A stretch of 64,000 bases of DNA from Bordetella bronchialis (GCF_001676705.1 NZ_CP016170.1:4960001-5024000), one strand, 5' to 3'. Positions 52,203 to 60,922 are shown, numbered from the stretch's first letter. The notes: generated by a model from the letters alone, not told the origin. Program-made: numbers and translations.

Positions 52203-53642
52203 TTACAAAGGCCACTTGGGCATGCGGATCTTCTTGTAGGTCAGGGTTTTCCAGTCGGGCGTGGCGACGCCGGGCGCGCCGACGTAGACGATGTGCCGGG
52301 CAATCCGCGAGAACGACGCATGGAAATGCTGCGCCGACTTCACCACCACGATCTTGCGCGCCGTCAGATCGCAGCCCAACCGGGTGAACAGGTCTATGTT
52401 CATCGCCTGGTTGCGCTGCGACACCAGCACGATGTCCACGCCGCCGGCCCGCACCAGCGCGCAATCGCCCATGGCCATGGGGCTGCCCGTCAGGCCGGTC
52501 ATCGTCATGTCGCGGCGCAGCGCCAGCACCGTACAGTCGGCATCGACGGGCTCGCCGGACAGCGGGCCTATCTTGCCGCCCAGGCGCATGGGCAGCGTGG
52601 CGCCCTCGCCCGCGTCGAAGGCGATGCGCACCGCCATGGGATCCCACAGCGGTCCCAGCGCGGCGTTCGGGATGCCGCGCTCCAGCAGTCGGCGCAGCAC
52701 GAAGGTCGAATCCCCCGGCGCGCCACTGCCGGGATTGTCGGCGCGGTCGGCCAGCACCACCGGACCGCCGTCGAAGGCCAGGGCCTCGTCGATGGCCTGG
52801 TCCACGGTGCGGTACTCGACCATCAGGCTTTCCCGCCGGGCGATCAACTCGTCGGCCAGCTCGCGCGCCAGGGCGTGGGCCTTGCCCGGGTCGCCGTCGG
52901 TGTACACCAGGACCTTGGTGCCCATCTCCGGCACGTCGCCTGTGGCGAAGCCCATGGAAAAAGACAGCGAAAGCACGCCATCCTTGCCTTCCATCCGGCG
53001 CAGCTTGTCGACGAAGGACAAGGCCGGATCGCGCGAGGTGTGCATGGGCACCACCATCTGGCAGTCGACCATGGCGGCCACGGGGCGCGTCCTGCCCTGC
53101 GCCTTGTCCAGGCACAGGTCCAGCAATTGCTCGGCGCAATGCACGATGTCGGTATGGGGATATTCCTTGTACAGCACCACGATGTCGGCACTTTCCACGA
53201 TCAGCGGGCTCAGGTGCGCATGCGGGTCCAGCTCGGTGCCGATCACCACGTCCGGCCCGACGATCTCGCGCGCCCGCGCCAACAGGTCGCCCTCGCAGTC
53301 GTCGTAGCCGTCGGCCACCATGGCGCCATGCAGGCCCAGCAGCACGATGTCCACCGGCAAGGCCGCACGCAGGTCGGCCAGGATTTCGTCGCGCAGCGTC
53401 TCGTAGGCCGAGCGCGTGGTGATGCCGCTCGGTTGCGCGGTGGCGACCAGCCCTTCCTTCAGCGTCCAGCCCAGCGCACGGCCGCGCCTGCGCGCCACCC
53501 AAAGCGGCGCTCCCTGGGAGGTCGGCGTGTCGGGATGCGTGCCGGCGGGAAAGTATTCCCGGCCGCGGAACGATTCGAGGCTGGTCGGCAGGGGCGCGAA
53601 GGTGTTGGTTTCGGTGCCGAGGCCGGCGCTGAAAATACGCAT
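52203..53642 (-). CDS. M81 family metallopeptidase (MlrC-like)
   Basis: A 479-residue protein of the MlrC family. It starts with the typical RIFSAGLGTETNTFAPLPT; GLHGAMVADGYDDCEGDLL and GTELDPHAHLS contain probable metal ligands; DNPGSGAPGDSTFVLR and QHFHASFSRIA follow. MlrC breaks down the linearised microcystin peptide, and relatives act on peptides or D-amino-acid compounds. It is the first gene of the Dpp cluster, with AAGGA before the ATG. A TAAC-N5-GTTA site lies about 110 bp upstream. Confidence 0.92.
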   Translation of the reverse strand: MRIFSAGLGTETNTFAPLPTSLESFRGREYFPAGTHPDTPTSQGAPLWVARRRGRALGWTLKEGLVATAQPSGITTRSAYETLRDEILADLRAALPVDIVLLGLHGAMVADGYDDCEGDLLARAREIVGPDVVIGTELDPHAHLSPLIVESADIVVLYKEYPHTDIVHCAEQLLDLCLDKAQGRTRPVAAMVDCQMVVPMHTSRDPALSFVDKLRRMEGKDGVLSLSFSMGFATGDVPEMGTKVLVYTDGDPGKAHALARELADELIARRESLMVEYRTVDQAIDEALAFDGGPVVLADRADNPGSGAPGDSTFVLRRLLERGIPNAALGPLWDPMAVRIAFDAGEGATLPMRLGGKIGPLSGEPVDADCTVLALRRDMTMTGLTGSPMAMGDCALVRAGGVDIVLVSQRNQAMNIDLFTRLGCDLTARKIVVVKSAQHFHASFSRIARHIVYVGAPGVATPDWKTLTYKKIRMPKWPL

Positions 53643-53946
53643 GCTGTTGTCCTTGGAAGGGAAGCGCCCGAGCGCCGCGCCCGCGGGCGAAATCCTGGCG
53701 CATCATGCCGCCTGGCCGCCCGGCCGTACAAATAGCAATTGGGCCAGGGTCCATAACAAATGGTTATGCCGCAAGGGGATATTGCTTGCGCCCCTAGGGT
53801 TAACGCTAATAGCCTGTACCAGACCGCCATCCCGGCAGGTCCGCAGCATGCCAAAAAGTTATGACGCATGCAGCCATAGGCATTGGCCTGGCGCCGGACG
53901 CGGGCGCACAATGCCGCATCCCCATTACTGGCACCGGACCGCGAAC
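53643..53946. other. 304-bp divergent intergenic region, M81 versus D-aminoacylase
   Basis: Holds a 15-bp palindrome (ATAAC-N5-GTTAT, 53753-53767) in an A/T-richer patch and presumably both promoters. No gene recognised. Confidence 0.6.
53753..53767. promoter_or_regulatory. Candidate LysR site 1 (ATAAC-N5-GTTAT)
   Basis: Perfect 5-bp-arm palindrome containing TAAC-N5-GTTA, a T-N11-A LysR-type motif. The same 13-bp pattern occurs at 58872 and 59853 beside the LysR gene. Confidence 0.6.
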
Positions 53947-55404
53947 ATGGACACGCAGCAACCCTACGATCTGATTCTGCACGGCGGCGATATCGTGGAC
54001 GGCACGGGCGCTCCCCGGCGGCGGGCGGACCTGGGCGTGCGCGCGGGCCGCATCGCGGCGCTGGGAGACCTGTCCGGCGCGCCGGCCACGCAGCGGCTGG
54101 ACGTCACCGGCCTGGCGGTGGCGCCCGGCTTCATCGACAGCCATGCCCACGACGACCGCGCCGTGCTGGATATGCCGGACATGCTGCCCAAGGTGTCGCA
54201 GGGCGTCACGACGGTGGTCAACGGCAATTGCGGCATCAGCCTGGCGCCGCTGCGCGGCCACGAGACGCTGGTGCCGCCGCTCAACCTGCTTGGCCGCGGC
54301 CAGGCCTGCGCCAGCTTCGCGGACTATCGCAAGGCCATCGACGCCACGGCGCCGGCGGTCAACGTGGCGGCCATGGTGGGCCATTCGACGCTGCGCGTGA
54401 TGCGCATGGGCGAGGTGACGCGGCCGGCGACGGGAACGGAGATCGACGCCATGCGCGCCGACGTGGAGCAGGCGCTGAACGATGGCGCCCTGGGCGTGTC
54501 GACGGGCACCTTCTACCCGCCGGCGGCGGCGGCCACGGCGGACGAGATCATCGCGGTGTGCGAGCCGATGAAGCGGCTGGGCGGTGTCTACGCGACGCAT
54601 ATGCGCGACGAGGGCGATCGGGTGATGGAGGCGATCGAGGAGAGCCTGCGCATCGGGGCGGCGCTGAATGTGCCGGTCGTGATTTCGCATCACAAGCTGG
54701 TGGGCAAGCAGAACCACGGGCGCTCGGCACAGACGCTGGCGCGCATCGGGGAAGCGGCCCGCGCGCAGCAGGTCTGCCTGGATTGCTATCCCTACGATGC
54801 GTCGTCGACCATTCTGCGGCCGGAACGGGTGGAGATCTGCGACCGCACGATGATCACGTGGTCCGAGCCGCATCCGGAGGCGGCCGGCCGCTACCTGGAA
54901 GACCTGGCGCGCGAATGGAAGGTCAGCCCGAGGGAAGCCGCCGAAGCGCTGCTGCCGGCGGGCGCGGTGTACTTCATCATGGACGACGGCGATGTGCGCC
55001 GCATCCTGACGTACCCGGACACGATGATAGGCTCGGACGGCCTGGCCAGCGAAGGCCGTCCGCATCCGCGCCTGTGGGGGACTTTCCCGCGCGTGCTTGG
55101 CCACTACGGACGCAAGCTGGGGCTGTTTCCGCTGGAGACCGCGGTGTACCGGATGACGGGACTGACGGCGCTGCGCCTGGGCCTGCACGAACGCGGCCGC
55201 ATCGCTCCGGGCTTCCATGCCGATCTGGCGGTGTTCGACCCGGAGACGATCATCGACAACGCGACGTTCGACGAACCGACGCAGGTTTGCACGGGGATGC
55301 GGCATGTGTTCGTGGGCGGCGTGGCGACCTGGCTGGACGGCAACGCCACGGGCGCACGGCCGGGCCGGTTCATCGCGGACCGTCCGGGGCGGGCCAACCG
55401 GTAA
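53947..55404 (+). CDS. D-aminoacylase / N-acyl-D-amino-acid deacylase
   Basis: A 485-residue amidohydrolase-superfamily enzyme that removes the acyl group from N-acyl-D-amino acids. Metal-site motif HAHDD near 67-71; the metal-bridging-type Cys in GNCGISLAPL; GHSTLR; YATHMRDEGD; catalytic Asp in SDGLASEGRPHPRLWGTF. The start at MDTQQPYD suits the family; the ribosome site is weak. It is divergent from the M81-Dpp cluster, which could import its substrates. Confidence 0.93.
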   Translation: MDTQQPYDLILHGGDIVDGTGAPRRRADLGVRAGRIAALGDLSGAPATQRLDVTGLAVAPGFIDSHAHDDRAVLDMPDMLPKVSQGVTTVVNGNCGISLAPLRGHETLVPPLNLLGRGQACASFADYRKAIDATAPAVNVAAMVGHSTLRVMRMGEVTRPATGTEIDAMRADVEQALNDGALGVSTGTFYPPAAAATADEIIAVCEPMKRLGGVYATHMRDEGDRVMEAIEESLRIGAALNVPVVISHHKLVGKQNHGRSAQTLARIGEAARAQQVCLDCYPYDASSTILRPERVEICDRTMITWSEPHPEAAGRYLEDLAREWKVSPREAAEALLPAGAVYFIMDDGDVRRILTYPDTMIGSDGLASEGRPHPRLWGTFPRVLGHYGRKLGLFPLETAVYRMTGLTALRLGLHERGRIAPGFHADLAVFDPETIIDNATFDEPTQVCTGMRHVFVGGVATWLDGNATGARPGRFIADRPGRANR

Positions 55405-55481
55405 AGGGCTCGCCCGCGAACCGGCTGTCCGCCCGGTCGGTTTGCTTGGGCCGTCCCCCCGGTGGGTTTGCTTGGGCCGTC

Positions 55482-55675
55482 CGCCGGGGGTGATGCCTGT
55501 CGGGGCCGGACCAATCGACCGGTCCGGGCCCCGGGGCCCGGACACCGCATCGCTGACCTCGTCCGCCGGGCGCTGGGTCGTTGCGTCCTTCTCCATGGCG
55601 TCCGCGCCACGGCTCCCTACGGTACCCGCTCGCTCGGTCTCAATGGTCCGGCCCCGACAGGCATCACCCCCGGCG
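55482..55675 (+). mobile_element. 194-bp MITE-like element, copy 1
   Basis: Bounded by perfect 32-bp terminal inverted repeats (55482-55513 and 55644-55675; inner part TGATGCCTGTCGGGGC). The 130-bp interior has no gene. No target-site duplication was evident. The parent transposase is unknown. Confidence 0.6.
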
Positions 55676-55770
55676 AACTCCGCTGTGCCTCATTCACGGA
55701 TGCCGCGACCGACGGCTTGCTTGGCCCTTCGTGGGCTCTTGCTCCGGTGTTGGAAGACTTCGCAGGGTCC

Positions 55771-55805
55771 GATCATTCCGGCCCCCCTGCGGGTCCGGAA
55801 TGATC
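55771..55805. other. 11-bp-stem hairpin
   Basis: GATCATTCCGG pairs with CCGGAATGATC around a 13-nt loop. On the plus strand it ends just before CTTCC, with no T tract. Confidence 0.6.
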
Positions 55806-55909
55806 TTCCATACCGCGACATGCGGCGGCGTTCGCGTCGCCCGGTTCATGGCGAAGCTATCGACACACCCGTACCCACCATCGGATCCGTGGCAAGGCAC
55901 ATTGCCTAC

Positions 55910-55944
55910 GGTGTGGGCGGGCCGGCTGGCGGCCCGCCCACACC
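55910..55944. other. 15-bp perfect-stem hairpin
   Basis: GGTGTGGGCGGGCCG and its exact complement flank the 5-nt loop GCTGG. Followed by GACTCGTTTCCCC; could act as a terminator or transcript-stabilising structure. Confidence 0.65.
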
Positions 55945-56003
55945 GACTCGTTTCCCCCCAGATTCCGGGCGGCCATAGCCTCCACTCCAGAGCCCAACCC
56001 GCC

Positions 56004-56138
56004 GCATGCCAACACCCATTGCATGCCACCACCCATTGCATGCCACCACCCAACGCATGCACCACCCATCGCATGCCAGGACCCATCGCATGCCACGACC
56101 CATTGCATGCCACGACCCATTGCATACCACCACCCCCG
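56004..56138. repeat. 17-bp tandem array (8 units)
   Basis: Unit GCATGCCACGACCCATT repeats eight times head to tail, with one 16-bp unit and scattered substitutions. Each unit carries the GCATGC palindrome except the last, which reads GCATAC. No spacers, so it is not a CRISPR. Confidence 0.9.
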
Positions 56139-56172
56139 CACACCCCCACCCCGGCATGCTCCAGCACGTAGG

Positions 56173-56205
56173 CGATCCTTGGCCGCGCTGGGCGGCCAAG
56201 GATCG
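56173..56205. other. 13-bp perfect-stem hairpin
   Basis: CGATCCTTGGCCG pairs with CGGCCAAGGATCG around a 7-nt loop. Confidence 0.65.
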
Positions 56206-56303
56206 ACGGGCAACGAAAGATCTTCCTGAAGCTCCAACCCCTACCCACGAAGCGCCAAGAACAAAGACCGAGCCAGCAACCGACAATAAGGCACGGCGGA
56301 GTT

Positions 56304-56497
56304 CGCCGGGGATGATGCCTGTCGGGGCCGGACCATTGAGACCGAGCGAGCGGGCACCGTAGGGAGCCGTGGCGCGGACGCCATGGAGAAGGACACAACG
56401 ACCCAACGCCCGGCGGACGAGGTCAGCGATGCGGTGTCCGGGCCCTGGGGCCCGGACCGGTCGATTGGTCCGGCCGCGACAGGCATCATCCCCGGCG
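56304..56497 (-). mobile_element. 194-bp MITE-like element, copy 2 (inverted)
   Basis: Same length and ends as copy 1 but in the opposite orientation. The 32-bp terminal repeats have a single mismatch here. Roughly eight differences from copy 1 overall. Confidence 0.6.
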
Positions 56498-56686
56498 GAC
56501 GGCCCAAGCAAACCAACCGGCAAAGCCCCCAAGCAAACCAACCGGCAAAAGCCCCAAGCGAAGCGACCGAAGAACACCCCGATCAAAGCGACCAACAGCC
56601 CTCCGAAGCCCCCCGGAAGATCCATCCGCCAACGCTGCCGCCCGGAACACCCACGGCATTGCCACCGCCGGCATCCCGCACCACCG

Positions 56687-58093
56687 CTACAACAACTTCC
56701 CCGGATTCATCAACTGATCCGGATCCAGCGCCCGCTTGATCATCAGCATCAGATCCATCTCGACGGTCGATTTGTACCGCCGCAATTCGTCCCGCCGCAG
56801 CTGCCCCACGCCGTGTTCCGCGCTAATGCTGCCCCCCCGCTGGACCACCAGATCATGCACGCAGCGATTCAACCCCGCCGTATACCGCCCGTAATCCTCT
56901 TGCGACACATCCAAGGGCAGCAGCACGTTGTAGTGCAGATTCCCATCCCCCACGTGGCCGAAATTCACGATCGGCAGCCCGGGGAACGCCTCCGATACCG
57001 CCGCGTCCGCCTCTTCGATGAACGCCGCCAAGCGCGAAATCGGCAGCGCGATATCGTGCTTTACCGCCTTCCCCGCCCGCACCTGCGCCTGCGAGATCCC
57101 CTCGCGCAGACGCCACATCGAACGCGCCTGCGACTCGCTGGTGGCGATGGCCGCATCCGCGATCAACCCGTCTTCCAGCGCACCGGCCAGCGACCGTTCC
57201 AGGATATCGCCCAGGCCTTCCGCCGCGGCATCCGACAACTCGATCAGCGCATGGTAGGCATGGGCGCTTTCCAAGGGACACACCGCATCGCTCACATGCG
57301 CCCGCACCAGATCCACGCAATACGCGGACATCATCTCGAAGGCCGTCAGGCGCTCCCCGCACTGCCCTTGCATGCGCGACAGCAGGGATACGACGGCGTC
57401 CGGCGATCCGGCGCCCACCCAGGCGGTCGCCCGCCCCAGCGGCCGCGGATACAGCTTGAGTACCGCGCCAGTGATGATGCCCAGCGTTCCTTCCGAGCCG
57501 ATGAACAGGCCACGCAGGTCGTAGCCGGTATTGTCCTTGCGCAGGCCGCGCAGGCCGCTCCAGACGCGGCCGTCGGGCAGCACGACTTCCAGGCCCAGCG
57601 CCAGGTCGCGGGTATTGCCGTAACGCAGCACCGCCGTCCCGCCCGCATTGGTGGCCAGGTTGCCGCCTATGGTGCAGCTGCCCTCCGCGCCCAGGCTCAG
57701 CGGAAAGTAGCGGCCGGCGTCGCGCGCCGCGGCCTGCACCTCGGCCAGCAGCACGCCGGCATCCACGGTGATCGTATTGTTGACGGCATCCACTTCGCGG
57801 ATCCGCTTCATGCGGTTCAGGCTCAGGATCACCTGCGCGCCGCTATCGTCCGGCGCCGCGCCGCCGCTCATGCCGGTATTGCCGCCTTGCGGCACCACCG
57901 GCGTGCCCGTCTGGCGGCACAGGCGCATGACGGCGGAGACTTCCGTCGTATTGCGCGGCCGGACCACCACCGGCGTGCGGCCGCGCCATTTGCGCAGCCA
58001 GTCTTCCACATAGGGCGCCTGGGCGGCCTCGTCCAGCACCAGGCCCTCGTCGCCGACCACGTGGGCCAGGCGGCGGATCAGTTCGCCGTCCAT
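56687..58093 (-). CDS. FAD-linked oxidase, GlcD/D-lactate dehydrogenase type
   Basis: A 468-residue flavoprotein of the VAO family. FAD-binding motifs PQGGNTGMSGGAAPDD, GGNLATNAGGTAVLRYGN and GSEGTLGIITGAVLKLYP; the C-terminal cap has NFGHVGDGNLHYN and the final SAEHGVGQLRRDEL. Family members oxidise D-2-hydroxy acids (D-lactate, glycolate, D-2-hydroxyglutarate). The ATG at 58093 is 2 bp from the stop of the racemase gene, so the two form an operon. Confidence 0.93.
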   Translation of the reverse strand: MDGELIRRLAHVVGDEGLVLDEAAQAPYVEDWLRKWRGRTPVVVRPRNTTEVSAVMRLCRQTGTPVVPQGGNTGMSGGAAPDDSGAQVILSLNRMKRIREVDAVNNTITVDAGVLLAEVQAAARDAGRYFPLSLGAEGSCTIGGNLATNAGGTAVLRYGNTRDLALGLEVVLPDGRVWSGLRGLRKDNTGYDLRGLFIGSEGTLGIITGAVLKLYPRPLGRATAWVGAGSPDAVVSLLSRMQGQCGERLTAFEMMSAYCVDLVRAHVSDAVCPLESAHAYHALIELSDAAAEGLGDILERSLAGALEDGLIADAAIATSESQARSMWRLREGISQAQVRAGKAVKHDIALPISRLAAFIEEADAAVSEAFPGLPIVNFGHVGDGNLHYNVLLPLDVSQEDYGRYTAGLNRCVHDLVVQRGGSISAEHGVGQLRRDELRRYKSTVEMDLMLMIKRALDPDQLMNPGKLL

Positions 58094-58095
58094 GC

Positions 58096-58776
58096 CTAGC
58101 GCGCCGCGGCGTTCAGCAGTATGCGGGCGATGGCCATGCCGGTTGCGGCCTGGGTGGGTTCGACCACCGGCAGGCCCAGTTCGGCCTGCAGCCATTCGCG
58201 GTAGGCCGCCATGCCGGCGCAGCCCAGCACGATGACGTCGGCCTGGTGCGCGTCGCGCAATTGGCGGCCCACATCGGCCAGGCGCTCGCGGGTACGGGCG
58301 GCGTCGGCCAGTTCCACCACGCCCAGGCCCAGGGGCAGCTCGGCCGCGATGCGGCCGCCGATGCCCATGGCGCCGAACATGCGGCCGTGACGGGGGATGG
58401 ACTGGCGCAGGATCGCGATGACGCCGACACGCTGGCCCAGGGTCATCGCGGTCAGGATGCCGCATTCGCTGATCCCCAGCACCGGCTTGCTTGTGGCCTC
58501 GCGCACCGCGTGCAGGCCGGGATCGCTGAAGCAGGCGATCACGTAGCCGGCCGCCGCGTCGCCGTGCTCGCGGTCCAGTCCCTGCACCATGCGCACCAGC
58601 GGCAAGGTGACGTTCTCGACGTCCAGCTGGGTCTGGATGCCGGGGGGCCCTTCGCGCAGCGTCAGGCAGGCGATGCGCGGCCCGCCGGGCACGCGCAGCG
58701 GCGCCAGGCCGGCGTCGAAGGCGTCGGTCACCGCCTGGGTAGAATTCGGGTTGATGACGTACAGCGTCCGTTCCAT
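58096..58776 (-). CDS. Aspartate/glutamate/hydantoin racemase family protein
   Basis: A 226-residue cofactor-independent racemase. LYVINPNSTQAVTDAF at the start; the two catalytic cysteines sit in IACFSDPG (Cys82) and VLGCAGM (Cys186). The sequence is nearest to hydantoin or allantoin racemases, which fits the hydantoinase encoded 2 kb away. AAGGAAAG precedes the ATG. It leads the minus-strand pair with the oxidase gene and is divergent from the LysR gene. Confidence 0.92.
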   Translation of the reverse strand: MERTLYVINPNSTQAVTDAFDAGLAPLRVPGGPRIACLTLREGPPGIQTQLDVENVTLPLVRMVQGLDREHGDAAAGYVIACFSDPGLHAVREATSKPVLGISECGILTAMTLGQRVGVIAILRQSIPRHGRMFGAMGIGGRIAAELPLGLGVVELADAARTRERLADVGRQLRDAHQADVIVLGCAGMAAYREWLQAELGLPVVEPTQAATGMAIARILLNAAAR

Positions 58777-58871
58777 GGCTTTCCTTGCGCAAAGGGCCTA
58801 TCGGGGCCTATCCCGGGCGAGTCTATCAGCGGGCCGCGGGCGCGCGGCAATGTCATTTTGTCGGCCGCGCT

Positions 58872-58884
58872 TAACATGTTGTTA
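58872..58884. promoter_or_regulatory. Candidate LysR site 2 (TAAC-ATGTT-GTTA)
   Basis: 13-bp T-N11-A dyad in the 155-bp gap between the racemase gene and the divergent LysR gene, a standard location for a LysR operator. Confidence 0.65.
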
Positions 58885-58931
58885 TGGCGGCCGGCGCACC
58901 GCTCCGCCGCCTTCCGGACCACCCTATCGCC

Positions 58932-59855
58932 ATGTTGCTCAATCTCAGGCAGATCGAAGTATTCCGCGCCGTCATGACCACCGGTTCGATCAGTGGCGCG
59001 GCCAAGCTGCTGTTCGTCTCCCAGCCCGCCGTCAGCCGGCTGCTGGCGCACACCGAACAGCGCCTGGGCTTCAGCCTGTTCGAGCGCATCAAGGGGCGGC
59101 TGTACCCCACGCCGGAGGCCCGGCAGCTGTTCCGCGAAGTGGAAAACGTCTACGCCGGCGTGCGCCGCGTCGGCGAGCTCGCGGGCGAACTGGCCGAGCG
59201 CCGCACCGGCATCCTGCACATCGTGTCCAGCCCCAGCATCGGCCACATGCTGATACCGCTGGCCATCTCGGCCTTCCGCGCGGCGCACGAGGACGTGAAG
59301 GTCACCTTCCAGGCGCTGTCCTTCCGTCCGCTGACCCAGATGCTGCTGGACAACCGCGCCGAGCTCGGCGTGGTCATCCTGCCCGCCCAGCATCCCAATC
59401 TGGTCGCCCAGCCCATCGGCGAGGCCCGGCTGGTCTGCATCTGCCCCTATAACCATCCCCTGGCGCACCGCGCCATGCTGACGATCCAGGACCTGTTGCC
59501 CTACCCCCTGATCTCCTATGGGGTGGATACGCCCTTCGGCGCGCTGGTGGAACAGATGTACCAGGAAGCGGGCGAACCCCGGCGGCTGGCGGTGGAGGTC
59601 AGCTCCCCCCAGAACGCCTGTTCCCTGGTGCAGGCGGGCGCCGGCATCGCCATCGTCGATGAGTTCTCCGTGCGCAGCCGTACCTCCGGCGAGTTCGTGG
59701 TGCGGCCCATCGCCCAGTCCAAGGTGCTGACCGCCAGCCTGCTGCAATCGCGCTTCGAGCCCCTGTCGCAGCTGGCCCAGGCCTTCGTCGATACCCTGCG
59801 CCTGACCATGCGCGCCCAGGGATTCGACCTGGCATCCGGGCAAACCCGAAATTAA
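58932..59855 (+). CDS. LysR-family transcriptional regulator
   Basis: A 307-residue regulator. The winged helix covers residues 1-60 (LRQIEVFRAVMTTGSISGAA, KLLFVSQPAVSRLLAHTEQR), followed by a two-lobed effector domain (ELGVVILPAQHPNLV, NACSLVQAGAGIAIVDEF). Placed between a racemase/oxidase pair and an aldolase/hydantoinase operon, it probably controls both, through the TAAC-N5-GTTA sites on each side of it. Confidence 0.95.
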   Translation: MLLNLRQIEVFRAVMTTGSISGAAKLLFVSQPAVSRLLAHTEQRLGFSLFERIKGRLYPTPEARQLFREVENVYAGVRRVGELAGELAERRTGILHIVSSPSIGHMLIPLAISAFRAAHEDVKVTFQALSFRPLTQMLLDNRAELGVVILPAQHPNLVAQPIGEARLVCICPYNHPLAHRAMLTIQDLLPYPLISYGVDTPFGALVEQMYQEAGEPRRLAVEVSSPQNACSLVQAGAGIAIVDEFSVRSRTSGEFVVRPIAQSKVLTASLLQSRFEPLSQLAQAFVDTLRLTMRAQGFDLASGQTRN

Positions 59856-59865
59856 CGGCGTGTTA
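59853..59865. promoter_or_regulatory. Candidate LysR site 3 (TAAC-GGCGT-GTTA)
   Basis: Same 13-bp pattern as sites 1 and 2. It overlaps the LysR stop codon and lies about 105 bp ahead of the downstream DapA-family gene. Confidence 0.62.
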
Positions 59866-59969
59866 TAGGTCGCCGATAAAAAAGCAAGTGGAGTTCTGCG
59901 GGATCGCCTTTAGGATGGTCATCCATGCCCGGCGCGGCCAGCCGGGCAACCGACCGACATGGAGACGAG

Positions 59970-60893
59970 ATGACCGCCCCACCCGACGCCCAAGGCGTTT
60001 TCACCATCTGCCCGACGCCGTTCGACGATGCCCTGCAGGTCGACACCGACAGCATCCGCGGCCTGGTGGACTTCCTGCTGCAAACCGGCATCAAGGGCCT
60101 GGCGGTACTCGGTTTCCTGGGCGAGCTGCACAAGCTGTCGGCGGCCGAGCGCCGGCTGGTGCTGCGCACCTTCGTCGAACAGGCCGACGGCCGCGCGCCG
60201 GTGTGGGTGGGCGTGCGCGGCCTGGGCATCGCCGGCGCCATCGAGCAGGCGCGCGAGGCGCAGGAACTGGGCGCGGCCGCCGTGTTCGCCGCGCCGCTGG
60301 ACAACGCCAATGACGCCCTGCTGTTCGACTACTACAAGGCCGTCGCGGAAGCCGTCAGCATTCCGGTGGTGATCCACGATTTCCCGGACTCCTTCGGCAC
60401 CGAGATCCGCCCGGAAGTCGTGGCGCGTCTGGCGCGCGAAGGCGGCGTGCACGCCATCAAGATGGAAGAACCGCCGGTGGGCCAGAAGATCACCCGCATC
60501 CGCGAGCTGTGCGGCGATGCCCCCATGAAAATCTTCGGCGGCCTGGGCGGCGTGTACTTCCTGGAGGAATTGCAGCGCGGCGCCGTCGGCACGATGACGG
60601 GCTTCGCCTTCCCGGAAATCCTGGTCGCCATCTACGAGCGCCATGCGGCTGGCGACGAGGCCGGCGCGGCGGCGATCTTCGATCGCTACTGCCCGCTGAT
60701 CCGCTACGAGTTCCAGCCCAGGATCGGCCTGGCGCTGCGCAAGTACATCTACCAGCGGCGCGGCGCCATCCGCAGCAACGCGCTGCGTGCGCCCGGCATG
60801 CGCATCGACCCCGTCACCGCCGCCGAACTGGAAGCCACGGTGCGGCGCGTCGGCCTGTCGCTGGACATGCCGGGCGCGCAACGCATCGCCTGA
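59970..60893 (+). CDS. DapA-superfamily aldolase/lyase, non-canonical active site
   Basis: A 307-residue TIM-barrel protein with the Schiff-base Lys164 in HAIKMEEPP and GFLGELHKLS near 48-57. The usual catalytic Tyr (YNVP-type motif) is replaced: IHDFPDSFG puts His136 there. It is therefore unlikely to be dihydrodipicolinate synthase; it may be a different lyase or dehydratase. GGAG lies 5 nt before the ATG at 59970. It is followed 29 bp later by the hydantoinase gene. Confidence 0.88.
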   Translation: MTAPPDAQGVFTICPTPFDDALQVDTDSIRGLVDFLLQTGIKGLAVLGFLGELHKLSAAERRLVLRTFVEQADGRAPVWVGVRGLGIAGAIEQAREAQELGAAAVFAAPLDNANDALLFDYYKAVAEAVSIPVVIHDFPDSFGTEIRPEVVARLAREGGVHAIKMEEPPVGQKITRIRELCGDAPMKIFGGLGGVYFLEELQRGAVGTMTGFAFPEILVAIYERHAAGDEAGAAAIFDRYCPLIRYEFQPRIGLALRKYIYQRRGAIRSNALRAPGMRIDPVTAAELEATVRRVGLSLDMPGAQRIA

Positions 60894-60922
60894 GCCCGTA
60901 TCACTAGCAAGGAATCATCACC

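Larger units (their letters stand above)
55405..56686. other. 1.28-kb gene-free region built of inverted and tandem repeats
   Basis: No credible gene. Two 230-bp arms (55465-55694 and 56285-56514) are inverted copies of each other with about ten mismatches; homology continues more weakly inward. Between them lie three long hairpins and a 17-bp tandem array. Short open frames on both strands are Arg/Gly/Pro-rich and mirror each other because of the inversion, so they are probably not real proteins. Confidence 0.8.

Noticed and set aside
55462..55803. Possible small Arg/Gly-rich proteins in the repeat island (also its mirror at 56369-56740)
   Set aside because: The frames arise from the inverted 230-bp arms and include the terminal repeats of the element; no ribosome site or coding bias distinguishes them.
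56004..56138. Possible CRISPR array
   Set aside because: The 17-bp units are contiguous with no unique spacers, and no cas genes are near.
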